A stretch of 64,000 nt of DNA from an uncultured bacterium. GTDB taxonomy: Bacteria; Bacteroidota; Bacteroidia; Chitinophagales; Chitinophagaceae. A program made the translations under genes and the position numbers. Every line of letters begins with the position of its first letter. Position 1 is the first letter of the stretch. The notes under the pieces are model-generated. The model saw only the letters and a list, made by a program, of their open reading frames with translations, searched no databases and was not told the DNA's origin. The stretch lies in NCBI GenBank assembly GCA_903826405.1, contig CAIKEH010000018.1, positions 1 to 64,000 on the forward strand. The letters run 5' to 3'. Positions 35,503 through 43,835 of this stretch are shown here, one piece after another.

Positions 35503-36828
35503 TCAGCGACGCCCGCCCATGCCCATCTTGCCACCCATAGGCATCTTGTTCATATTCTTCATCATGTCCCGCATCTGGTCGAATTGTTTCATGAACTGAT
35601 TCACCTCACCTACGTCCTTTCCACTACCGATGGCTATTCGCTTCTTCCTGTTCAGGTCGATACTGTCCGGATTGGCGCGTTCGTAAGGGGTCATTGAACT
35701 GATGATGGCTTCCACACCTTTGAATGCATCATCACTGATGTCTATGTCCTTCATGGCCTTACCCACACCTGGAATCATGGACATCAGGTCCTTCAGGGAT
35801 CCCATCTTTTTGATCTGCTGCAATTGGTCATGGAAATCTTGAAAATCGAACTGATTCTTACGGATCTTCTTTCCCAATTTGCGCGCCTGTTCCTCATCGA
35901 ACTGACCCTGTGCCTTCTCCACGAGCGAAGTGATGTCACCCATGCCCAGGATACGCTGTGCCATTCGGTCGGGATAGAAAACATCCAGTGTTTCCATCTT
36001 CTCTCCACTCGATACGAATTTTATGGGCTTGTTCACGGTATAACGGACAGTAAGAGCAGCTCCACCCCTGGTATCACCATCCAACTTGGTAAGCACGACA
36101 CCACTGAAATCAAGACGGTCGTTGAAAGCTTTTGCAGTATTTACAGCATCCTGTCCGGTCATGCTATCCACCACGAAAAGGATTTCCTGTGGTTTTACCG
36201 CATTCTTGACATCCGAAACCTCCTGCATCATGGCTTCATCCACTGCAAGGCGGCCTGCCGTGTCGATGATGATCACATTCTTGTTGCGGGTGCGGGCTTC
36301 CTTGATCGCCTGTTGGGCGATGGAAACGGCATTCTTGTTCTCAGGGTCGCTGTACACATCTACACCGATCTGCTCCCCAAGTACTTTCAACTGATCTATC
36401 GCCGCGGGGCGATAGATATCAGCGGCCACCAGCAAGGGGCTCTTACCCTTCTTGGTTTTGAGGTAATTCGCCAGCTTCCCGCAGAAAGTGGTTTTTCCCG
36501 AGCCTTGTAGCCCGGCTACCAGAATGATGGCAGGATTGCCGTTGATCTCGAAACCGCTTTCACTACCTCCCATGAGTTCGGTCAATTCATCCTGCACCAC
36601 TTTGACCATGAGCTGGCCGGGGCTCACCGCAGTGAGCACCTTCAGGCCCAACGCCTTCTCCTTAACCCGGTCCGTGAATTCCTTGGCTATCTTGTAATTG
36701 ACATCGGCGTCGATCAGCGCCTTTCGTATATCCTTGACCGTATTGGCCACGTTGAGTTCCGTAATCCTGCCTTCCCCTTTCAGTTGCTTGAAGGCCGACT
36801 CGAGCCGTTCACTGAGATTATCGAACAT
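35503..36828 (-). CDS. ffh: Signal recognition particle protein Ffh
   Basis: Ffh is the GTPase of the signal recognition particle that targets membrane proteins to FtsY. The 441-residue protein has the N-domain, the G-domain with P-loop GLQGSGKTTF at about 105-114 and DTAGR at about 190-194, and a methionine-rich M-domain ending in a basic tail with repeated MGGK/MGMG. The ATG at 36828 (MFDNLSERLE) is the family start; the ATG at 36870 would lie in the rpoD terminator. Confidence 0.97.
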   Translation of the reverse strand: MFDNLSERLESAFKQLKGEGRITELNVANTVKDIRKALIDADVNYKIAKEFTDRVKEKALGLKVLTAVSPGQLMVKVVQDELTELMGGSESGFEINGNPAIILVAGLQGSGKTTFCGKLANYLKTKKGKSPLLVAADIYRPAAIDQLKVLGEQIGVDVYSDPENKNAVSIAQQAIKEARTRNKNVIIIDTAGRLAVDEAMMQEVSDVKNAVKPQEILFVVDSMTGQDAVNTAKAFNDRLDFSGVVLTKLDGDTRGGAALTVRYTVNKPIKFVSSGEKMETLDVFYPDRMAQRILGMGDITSLVEKAQGQFDEEQARKLGKKIRKNQFDFQDFHDQLQQIKKMGSLKDLMSMIPGVGKAMKDIDISDDAFKGVEAIISSMTPYERANPDSIDLNRKKRIAIGSGKDVGEVNQFMKQFDQMRDMMKNMNKMPMGGKMGMGGRR

Positions 36829-36851
36829 GGTGCGAAGTTTACTGTTTGTGG

Positions 36852-36887
36852 CAAAAAAAGAAGTGAACATACAATGATGTTCACTTC
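36852..36887 (-). terminator. Intrinsic terminator after rpoD
   Basis: A perfect 11-bp stem GAAGTGAACAT / ATGTTCACTTC with a 6-base loop is followed on the minus strand by seven T. It lies 32 bases after the rpoD stop and 24 bases before the ffh ATG. Confidence 0.9.
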
Positions 36888-36918
36888 CGACGCTAAGTTA
36901 CGTATTGTTGCCTTACCA

Positions 36919-37788
36919 TCACTGCCCCATGAATGTCTTGAGCGTTTTACTTCGTGATGTGGTCCGGAGTTTGGTGAGTGCCTTGTCCTTGATCTGTCGG
37001 ACCCTTTCGCGGGTCAGGCCGAATCTTTCCCCTATGTCCTCCAGGCTCATCGGATGATCCACACCAAGACCGAAGAAGAAACGAAGGACCTCTTGCTGTC
37101 TATCGGTCAACGTATTCAAGGATCTTTCTATCTCATATTGCAAGGAATCGACATTGCCGATCTGCTCGTCTGCCATCTCTGCATTGGGATTGATCAGGAC
37201 ATCAAGCAATGTACTTTCCTCACCATCGGAAAGTGGGGAATCAGTGCTCAGGTGACGGAAGTTGGTGGAAAGGGATGCCCTAACCTCTTCTATGTCCATC
37301 TCGAGCGCTTCAGCAAGTTCCTCAACTGATGGCTCCCGCTCAAACTCCTGCTCCAGTTTCTGGAAAGTTTTGTTGATGCGATTGGTGAGTCCCACTTTGT
37401 TCAGGGGAAGTCTTACGATGCGGGATTGCTCTGCCAACGCCTGCATGATACTTTGCCTGATCCACCATACAGCATAAGAGATGAATTTGAATCCCCGCGT
37501 CTCATCGAAACGCTGTGCGGCTTTGATCAATCCAAAGTTTCCTTCATTGATCAGGTCGGGGAGTGACAAGCCCTGATTCTGATATTGCTTCGCAACAGAA
37601 ACAACAAAACGGAGGTTTGCTTTTGTCAGGCGATCCAATGCTTTGAGATCACCGAGCTTGATCTGCTTCGCAAGCTGCACCTCTTCCTCGGCAGAGATGA
37701 GCTCGACCTTGCCTATCTCCTGGAGATACTTTTCAAGACTTTGTGATTCACGGTTGGTGATCGATTTAGTGATCTTGAGTTGACGCAT
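36919..37788 (-). CDS. rpoD: Primary sigma factor RpoD (short Bacteroidota form)
   Basis: This sigma-70 factor directs RNA polymerase to housekeeping promoters. The 289-residue protein has region 1.2 from residue 10, the conserved region 2 with [19 protein letters not shown] and the helix [13 protein letters not shown], region 3, and region 4 with [15 protein letters not shown] and a helix-turn-helix [20 protein letters not shown]. There is no long N-terminal region 1.1, as usual in Bacteroidota. The ATG at 37788 gives the common start [19 protein letters not shown]. Confidence 0.97.
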   Translation of the reverse strand: MRQLKITKSITNRESQSLEKYLQEIGKVELISAEEEVQLAKQIKLGDLKALDRLTKANLRFVVSVAKQYQNQGLSLPDLINEGNFGLIKAAQRFDETRGFKFISYAVWWIRQSIMQALAEQSRIVRLPLNKVGLTNRINKTFQKLEQEFEREPSVEELAEALEMDIEEVRASLSTNFRHLSTDSPLSDGEESTLLDVLINPNAEMADEQIGNVDSLQYEIERSLNTLTDRQQEVLRFFFGLGVDHPMSLEDIGERFGLTRERVRQIKDKALTKLRTTSRSKTLKTFMGQ

Positions 37789-38098
37789 ACTCATACGCAA
37801 ATAGGGGTTAATGGGTTAAGTAGCCGCCAAATGACGGGTACGGACGGATCGAGAATAGAACGTATCGCTCACGCGGTTATTGTTAAAAACAATATAAGAT
37901 TTACACCGGGGAGCAACTGCACGCACCATTTATAAACTATTGACTTATAGACATTTGAAGATGCCGATAAGACCGGTATCCACCTCTCGAGGACCCGAAT
38001 CGGGGTACGGTCGTAAAAATTATATTTTGCCGATAGGGATAAAATTCTATAATTGCACGACTGGCTGATTGTCAGATTGACACAATGAAAAACTGGAG
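37789..38098. other. Divergent intergenic region rpoD / START-like gene
   Basis: These 310 bases lie between two divergent genes and must hold both promoters. A plus-strand candidate is listed separately. The rpoD-side signal is unclear: CTATTTG just before rpoD has one base less than the consensus. A hairpin-capable TTGTTAAAAACAA lies near 37883. No gene is evident here. Confidence 0.5.
38027..38055 (+). promoter_or_regulatory. Candidate promoter of the START-like gene
   Basis: TTG at 38027-38029, then 18 bases, then TATAATTG at 38048-38055, one mismatch from TAnnTTTG. The ATG at 38099 follows after 43 bases. Confidence 0.4.
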
Positions 38099-38476
38099 AT
38101 GAGTAAACAACTGTATACCCTAGAATATCCTTTGAGATGCTCCGCTTCGATCCTCTATGAATTCCTTTCCACCCCCGCAGGGCTTCAGGAATGGTTCGCA
38201 GATAAAGTGGACGAAAGAGATCATGTTTTCAGTTTCACCTGGGATGGCAATACAGACCGTGCAGAGATGCTGGAAATGGAGGAGAACAAATTCATCAGGT
38301 ACCACTGGCTGCACGCACCCAAGAACGAATATTTTGAATTCGCGATAGAGAAATCCGAGGTCACCAACATGACCATTCTGCTCATCAAGGATTTCGCCGA
38401 GAAAAAAGAAGTCAACGACCAGAAAAGGTTGTGGGATTTTCAGGTGAACGAGTTATTTCACCGCTTGGGGAATTAA
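38099..38476 (+). CDS. START-like domain protein
   Basis: The 125-residue protein resembles the START/AHSA1-like ligand-binding proteins found throughout Bacteroidota next to housekeeping genes. It begins with a strand-helix segment (YPLRCSASILYEFLSTPAGLQEWFADKV), as expected for the domain, and the remainder fits the alpha-beta grip fold. There are no catalytic motifs. It is divergent from rpoD and convergent with the next gene. The function is unknown. Confidence 0.78.
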   Translation: MSKQLYTLEYPLRCSASILYEFLSTPAGLQEWFADKVDERDHVFSFTWDGNTDRAEMLEMEENKFIRYHWLHAPKNEYFEFAIEKSEVTNMTILLIKDFAEKKEVNDQKRLWDFQVNELFHRLGN

Positions 38477-38548
38477 ACCGCGTACAATCTATTAATTCTA
38501 TTCATGGAGAAAGAAGGCTTCGTGTGCTTTCCTTGGTAATTTTGTGCC

Positions 38549-39157
38549 TCAAATTTTTAACACCCGCCTGATCTCCGCGAAAGCTGCCCCCATCTTTTCC
38601 AGTGAATCATTCCATTCTGCCACAGGCCACTTGATAGCTAATTTGGTAAAACTCCTTGCTGCATAAAGTTCCTCCCAGGAATCTGATCCAAGGCTTTCAA
38701 GGGGTATATAATTGTCCACTCCGAAATGATGCTCCCACTCGTCTTCCGAAATGCATACATGAAAGCCAGTAGCTGCCATGCTACGTAATCCCTCAGTGAG
38801 CTGGGCTCGGAAATGCTCCCTATAATTACCCTTGAGATGAAGGGTCATGCTGAGGAAATTTCCCCACCAGAACATGGTCCGAACCGCAAAAACATCATGC
38901 TCCCTAAAATATCGGGGAAAATCAAGGATGACATATGGCAACCCGAGATAATTTTCACCACGGGAGATCTTTGGACCGGCTTCGATGGCATCCGTAATGA
39001 CACGATCATGGCTTTGAAGTTCATGCTGGATGTGTGCGGACAAGTCTCCCAACAACTCACCCGCCTTTGACATGACGATGTTCTTGGTCAACAGGATGTA
39101 TGCGTCGGAGGCGAGTTCCAGTTCCTCTTCCGAAAGCCGTATTTTTGTGCCTTCCAT
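38549..39157 (-). CDS. Conserved hypothetical protein
   Basis: A 202-residue soluble protein without signal peptide or membrane helix. I do not recognise a family. It is largely helical, with acidic N- and C-terminal parts and an aromatic-rich middle (FPRYFREHDVFAVRTMFWWGN). The start is the ATG near the divergent lptF/lptG-type gene, so the two may share a promoter region. The reading frame is free of stops, and amino-acid composition is normal for the window. Confidence 0.7.
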   Translation of the reverse strand: MEGTKIRLSEEELELASDAYILLTKNIVMSKAGELLGDLSAHIQHELQSHDRVITDAIEAGPKISRGENYLGLPYVILDFPRYFREHDVFAVRTMFWWGNFLSMTLHLKGNYREHFRAQLTEGLRSMAATGFHVCISEDEWEHHFGVDNYIPLESLGSDSWEELYAARSFTKLAIKWPVAEWNDSLEKMGAAFAEIRRVLKI

Positions 39158-39195
39158 GATCTAAATATATTATTCATTCTCTTCATGCGGAACAG

Positions 39196-40629
39196 GTGAT
39201 CAAAAAACTGGACCAACTTATTCTAAAGTCCTTTATCGGGCCTTTCATCGCCACGTTCTTCATCTCCCTTTTCGTGCTGGTGATGCAATTCGTCTGGAAA
39301 TACATAGACGATATGGTGGGCAAGGGGTTGGATTTCTGGAGCGTGGCCAAATTGATGGGCTATGTTGCGGCTACAGCACTGCCTCTGGCCCTGCCCCTGG
39401 CCATATTGCTGTCTTCCATCATGACTTTCGGCAACTTGGGGGAAAGCTTTGAACTCGTGGCCATCAAATCAGCCGGCATCCCCCTTCTGCGTTTCATGCG
39501 TCCATTGTTCGGGGTCACAGCGATCCTCTGCTGCGTAGCATTCCTTTTCGCCAATTATGTCATACCGGTGGCCAATCTGAAATTCACCACCATGCTTTAT
39601 GATATCCGTGTTGCCAAACCGGCCTTTGACATCAAAGCAGGAATCTTCTACGACAAATTACCCGGCTTCGCGATCAAAGTGGGCAAAAAGGACAAGGACG
39701 GGAATACTATCCATGATATCATCATCTATGAGAACCAGTATTCCATGCAGGACAACATCATAGTTGCCAAAGACGGCAGGATGGACATCAGCCCGGACCG
39801 CAAATTCCTGGAATTCTATCTCAAGGACGGATGGCGATATATGGAGAAGGGGCCATTCAATACCCCTATGACAGATTATTACAGGCTCGGTTTCAAGGAA
39901 TATAAGAAATCCTTCGATCTGAGCGGCTTCAAAGTACTCAAAACACCCGACAGCGTTTTCAAGGGGAATTATCAGATGCTCAATATCAGCCAACTTAACC
40001 GTTCCGTCGATACCCTGGAAAAGGGATTGAGGGAGAACGACACATACCGCGTGAAAAAAGAGATGTACGGCTACTTTCTCTTCGGAAGATACCTCGACAG
40101 CGGTTGGGTCTCCCACCCCATCGGGGCAGCGCCGCAAGTCAGTTCCTATATCGACATGTTGCCGGATTCGACCAAAACATTGACCTATTCCCGGGCCGTG
40201 GACAAGATAACCTTGATGGATAACTCGATCGCCATCATTGCAGCCGATTATCTAAACAAGGAAAAGGAGGTCCGCATGCACCTGATCGAATGGCACCGGA
40301 AGTTCGCCCTTTCTTTCGCCTGCTTCGTGCTCTTCCTAATTGGTGCACCGTTGGGCTCGATCATTAGAAAAGGCGGTCTTGGCCTCCCGCTGGTGTTTGC
40401 CGTGATCTTCTTCCTGATCTTCCACCTGTTGAACATGTTCGGAGAAAAATTCGTAAGGCAAGGCGTGCTGACGCCACTAGTGGGCATGTGGTTGTCCTCC
40501 TTTTCACTCGTCCCCATCGGGATCTTCCTGACCTACAAAGCCATGAGGGATTCCCAACTCCTGAATAAGGAATTCTACTTTCGTACATTTCGAAAATTGC
40601 GTTCCTACTTACCCGACCGTAAAGCCTAA
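39196..40629 (+). CDS. LptF/LptG-family permease
   Basis: A membrane component of the lipopolysaccharide transport ABC system that extracts LPS from the inner membrane. The 477-residue protein starts with a GTG (residues IKKLDQLILKSF), has helices at about 10-35, 60-80 and 105-125, a large periplasmic beta-jellyroll domain at about 130-365, and three C-terminal helices. The gene may be LptF or LptG; only one such permease is in the window. No other Lpt gene is nearby. Confidence 0.88.
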   Translation: MIKKLDQLILKSFIGPFIATFFISLFVLVMQFVWKYIDDMVGKGLDFWSVAKLMGYVAATALPLALPLAILLSSIMTFGNLGESFELVAIKSAGIPLLRFMRPLFGVTAILCCVAFLFANYVIPVANLKFTTMLYDIRVAKPAFDIKAGIFYDKLPGFAIKVGKKDKDGNTIHDIIIYENQYSMQDNIIVAKDGRMDISPDRKFLEFYLKDGWRYMEKGPFNTPMTDYYRLGFKEYKKSFDLSGFKVLKTPDSVFKGNYQMLNISQLNRSVDTLEKGLRENDTYRVKKEMYGYFLFGRYLDSGWVSHPIGAAPQVSSYIDMLPDSTKTLTYSRAVDKITLMDNSIAIIAADYLNKEKEVRMHLIEWHRKFALSFACFVLFLIGAPLGSIIRKGGLGLPLVFAVIFFLIFHLLNMFGEKFVRQGVLTPLVGMWLSSFSLVPIGIFLTYKAMRDSQLLNKEFYFRTFRKLRSYLPDRKA

Positions 40630-40694
40630 CTTAAAGATTCATGACCTGCACAAGGGTTCCCTTTTCGCATTAACTTTATCCAAAAATCTCCATC

Positions 40695-41450
40695 ATGTCC
40701 CATCCATCCTCGCGGAGAACCTTTCTGCGGCATTCACTTCAGGGAGGGATTGCCCTCACCGCAGCATCGACCATAACAGGGATGATCAGTTCCTGCGCAA
40801 CACCTAAAAAGACCACGGCCAACAACTGGCCATTCAAGACACCTTTCAACCAGCAACCGCTCGGTTACCCCTACAGTGCCTTGGAACCCATGATCGACGC
40901 CATGACCATGGATATTCACTATAATAAGCATGCAGCAGCCTATTCTAAAAATCTCAAGGATGCAGCTCAAGCTGAAGGCATAGCCTCCGACAGTTCAGTG
41001 GAAGCCGTACTCTCGAATGTTTCCAAGTACTCGTCCAAGATCCGAAACAATGCAGGGGGCCATTACAACCACGAGCTATTCTGGAAGTCGATGAAACCGA
41101 ATGCTGAACAGCAACCCTCAGGCAAGTTGCTCAGCGCGATTGAATCCGGTTTCAATTCCTTTGGGAATTTCAAGATGAAGTTCAACGAGGCGGCCATGTC
41201 CCGCTTCGGAAGCGGCTGGGCTTGGCTTTACATTGACAACTCCAAAGCTTTACATATTGGCTCTACTCCAAACCAGGACAATCCGCTGATGGACATCGCC
41301 GAATTCAAGGGACTACCGATACTAGGTCTGGATGTCTGGGAACATGCTTATTACCTGAAATACCAGAATCGTCGTGCCGACTATGTTGATGGATGGTGGA
41401 AAGTTGTGGACTGGGCCAGCGTGCAAAAAAGGTACGAATCAGTCATCTGA
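40695..41450 (+). CDS. Exported iron/manganese superoxide dismutase
   Basis: Converts superoxide to peroxide and oxygen. The 251-residue protein has an N-terminal twin-arginine motif (SRRTFLR, Arg7-Arg8) followed by a hydrophobic stretch and a lipobox-like SSC at Cys34, suggesting a Tat-exported lipoprotein. The SOD domain shows the first histidine ligand in MDIHYNKHAAAY, the second in GGHYNHELFW and the last ligands in LDVWEHAYYLKY. The metal cannot be told from sequence alone. It lies 65 bases after lptF/G. Confidence 0.9.
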   Translation: MSHPSSRRTFLRHSLQGGIALTAASTITGMISSCATPKKTTANNWPFKTPFNQQPLGYPYSALEPMIDAMTMDIHYNKHAAAYSKNLKDAAQAEGIASDSSVEAVLSNVSKYSSKIRNNAGGHYNHELFWKSMKPNAEQQPSGKLLSAIESGFNSFGNFKMKFNEAAMSRFGSGWAWLYIDNSKALHIGSTPNQDNPLMDIAEFKGLPILGLDVWEHAYYLKYQNRRADYVDGWWKVVDWASVQKRYESVI

Positions 41451-41470
41451 TAGAGGTCAACACTAACCGA

Positions 41471-41989
41471 ATGACCAATATCAAGATATACATGACCCTG
41501 CTTTCTGGGACAATCTTTCTATTCCTGCTTCTTAGAATACAGGGTGCCAAGCTGGTTAACGAACAACATGCTCCAATGGGGATCGTCTCACTCGAACTGG
41601 CACCCACACCAGAAAAAGCAAAGGATCTGGTTAATTTCTGGCAGCAAGAAGGGCTAATAGGCAAGGCATACAGGAACATCCTTTGGGACTACTTATTCAT
41701 TCCCTTTTACATGTTGTTTTTTTATTCCCTCTGCGGCAGCATATCCGTCCGGTTGAAAGGCCCCGGTGCTAAATGGGGTGTACTACTCGCATTCGGGGCA
41801 TTGATGGCCGGTATCTTGGATGTATTGGAGAATTGCCTGATGCTCCTCACACTCTCCAAAACACCAAACACCTATATCACCATTCTGACATCCATTTTCG
41901 CGTCAGCCAAATTCCTGCTGCTTGCACTTTGCTTCCTATATGTTATTCCACTCGGAGCACGACTCCTGCTTTTGAAAATGAAAAACTGA
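41471..41989 (+). CDS. Four-helix membrane protein
   Basis: The 172-residue protein has predicted helices at about 5-23, 74-95, 103-127 and 136-165, with a polar loop in between. I do not recognise the family. The ATG at 41471 is 20 bases after the superoxide dismutase stop. A longer in-frame start at 41393 would overlap that gene by 58 bases and is less likely. It may be in an operon with the superoxide dismutase. Confidence 0.7.
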   Translation: MTNIKIYMTLLSGTIFLFLLLRIQGAKLVNEQHAPMGIVSLELAPTPEKAKDLVNFWQQEGLIGKAYRNILWDYLFIPFYMLFFYSLCGSISVRLKGPGAKWGVLLAFGALMAGILDVLENCLMLLTLSKTPNTYITILTSIFASAKFLLLALCFLYVIPLGARLLLLKMKN

Positions 41990-42330
41990 ATGAAACCGAA
42001 AGGGTCAAATGAGGGTGAACAACAAGCTACCCTTAAAATAGGCTCAGCCTTTGTCAAAACCTTCCACACAAAGTTGGTCGGACTGACAAAGGCTGAAAAT
42101 TATGGCAAGCAATAACCTTACAAATATAGTAGCTAATAATTCTGAATGATAATTAAATCGATAAAAAATAAATGTGTAGTTTGAACATATTAAGGCTGCA
42201 TTTAATTGCAAGGCAGATCTAACCAAGCAAATATATTACGCGGGGTGAAAGAGATTTGACAAAGTCGCCTAACGCTCCAAACCAGTCAAAAAGAACTAAT
42301 TTCATTTCCCCAAATTCAAAATATAAAAGT
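41990..42330. other. Intergenic region before the M20 dipeptidase gene
   Basis: An AT-rich stretch of 341 bases between the membrane protein and the dipeptidase. It contains the long inverted repeat at 42044-42096 and TAGTTTG at 42177-42183, which resembles a -7 element with one base missing. An in-frame TTG extension of the dipeptidase to 42256 has no family support. I see no gene here. Confidence 0.5.
42044..42096. repeat. 13-bp perfect inverted repeat
   Basis: TCAGCCTTTGTCA at 42044-42056 is exactly complementary to TGACAAAGGCTGA at 42084-42096, with a 27-base spacer. In RNA it forms a strong stem with a large loop. No T-run follows. It may be a terminator-like or processing structure, or a protein-binding site. 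Confidence 0.6.
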
Positions 42331-43701
42331 ATGCAGGTCTGGAAAACATATCAGGAAGAAAACAAGCAACGTTTCCTTGACGAACTACTCCAATTGCTCA
42401 GAATACCTTCTATCAGTGCACGAACGGAGAACAAAGCTGATATGTTCGTTTGTGCTGAAGCCGTGAAAGATAGCCTGATCAAGGCCGGAGCTGACAGCGC
42501 GGAAGTGATCCCAACCGAGGGGCACCCCATTGTCTTTGGAGAAAAGCTCGTAGACCCTGCAAAACCTACGGTACTCGTCTACGGCCATTATGATGTGCAG
42601 CCAGCAGACCCGCTTGAACTTTGGCATAGCGGACCTTTCGAGCCAGTGGTCAGGGATGGCAAAATATACGCTAGAGGCTCCTGTGACGACAAGGGGCAAT
42701 TTTATATGCATGTGAAGGCACTCGAGACCATGGTGAGAACAAACACCCTTTCTACCAACATAAAGTTCTGCATTGAAGGGGAAGAGGAAGTCGGTTCGCC
42801 CAATCTCGCAAAATTCGTCAAAGCCAACCGGGACAAGTTGAAAGCGGATGTGATCATCATCAGCGATACGGCAATGCTGAGCATGGATACGCCCTCGATC
42901 GATATCGGAGTAAGGGGTCTCAGTTACATTGAAGTAGAAGTGACCGGTGCTAACCGTGACCTGCATAGTGGTGTTTATGGAGGTGCAGTGGCAAACCCCA
43001 TAACCATTCTCGCCAAAATGATCGCCAGTTGCCACGATGCAGATAATCACATCACCATACCTGGATTCTATGACGATGTTGTGGAATCAACATCAGAGGA
43101 AAGGAAAAAGATGGGGCAGGCTCCATTCGACGAAGCGTCATACAAAAAGGATCTGGGGATACAGTCCGTGTGGGGTGAAAAAGGGTACAGTACGCATGAA
43201 CGGACGGGTATCAGGCCAACCCTTGAACTGAATGGTATCTGGGGTGGATATACCGGTGAAGGTTCAAAGACAGTACTGCCCTCCAAGGCATTCGCCAAGA
43301 TCAGCGCGCGCTTGGTCCCAGATCAATCATCCGTTAAGATCACCGCTAAACTGATCGAATATTTCAGGAGCATAGCCCCCAATGGTGTCACCGTGAATGT
43401 CATAGAGCACCACGGTGGAGAGCCTTATATGACTCCAATGGATTCGGTAGCTTACCAGGCAGCAGCTGCTGCCATCAGAGATGGTTTTGGAAAAGAACCG
43501 ATCCCCGTCCGCGGAGGGGGGAGTATTCCCATCTGCTCTCTTTTCGAAAGTGAACTGGGGCTAAAGATAGTCTTCATGGGTTTCGGACTGGATAGCGACA
43601 ATCTCCATTCCCCCAACGAAAAGTTCGACCTATTCAACTTCTACAAAGGCATTGAAACAATACCCTTTTTCCACCGGCATTTTGCAGAAATGTCAAAATG
43701 A
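42331..43701 (+). CDS. M20 family dipeptidase
   Basis: A cytoplasmic zinc dipeptidase of the M20/PepV-CNDP type. The 456-residue protein shows the metal site patterns VYGHYDVQP (His ligand at about 84), GSCDDKGQ (bridging Asp), EGEEEVGSPN (catalytic Glu and Glu ligand), SDTAM and the last His in NLHSPNEKF near 428. The dimerisation domain sits around 185-330. The ATG at 42331 (MQVWKTYQ) is chosen over the in-frame TTG at 42256, which adds residues unlike the family. Confidence 0.93.
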   Translation: MQVWKTYQEENKQRFLDELLQLLRIPSISARTENKADMFVCAEAVKDSLIKAGADSAEVIPTEGHPIVFGEKLVDPAKPTVLVYGHYDVQPADPLELWHSGPFEPVVRDGKIYARGSCDDKGQFYMHVKALETMVRTNTLSTNIKFCIEGEEEVGSPNLAKFVKANRDKLKADVIIISDTAMLSMDTPSIDIGVRGLSYIEVEVTGANRDLHSGVYGGAVANPITILAKMIASCHDADNHITIPGFYDDVVESTSEERKKMGQAPFDEASYKKDLGIQSVWGEKGYSTHERTGIRPTLELNGIWGGYTGEGSKTVLPSKAFAKISARLVPDQSSVKITAKLIEYFRSIAPNGVTVNVIEHHGGEPYMTPMDSVAYQAAAAAIRDGFGKEPIPVRGGGSIPICSLFESELGLKIVFMGFGLDSDNLHSPNEKFDLFNFYKGIETIPFFHRHFAEMSK

Positions 43702-43835
43702 CTCTGAATAAGAAAGCCTCCATCAAAACACAAAACATTACTGGTACATTCTAAGGATGTCTTGACAACATGCCCTTGAAGCAAGGGGCTTTACACGAAA
43801 TCAGTTCTCTTCTCAGCGTTCTTCACCAATGTTTG

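Noticed and set aside
42044-42096. Terminal inverted repeats of an insertion sequence
   Set aside because: The enclosed sequence is only 27 bases and has no transposase or target-site duplication.
42256-42330. N-terminal extension of the M20 dipeptidase
   Set aside because: The extension begins at a TTG, has no resemblance to family N-termini and the ATG at 42331 gives a normal start.
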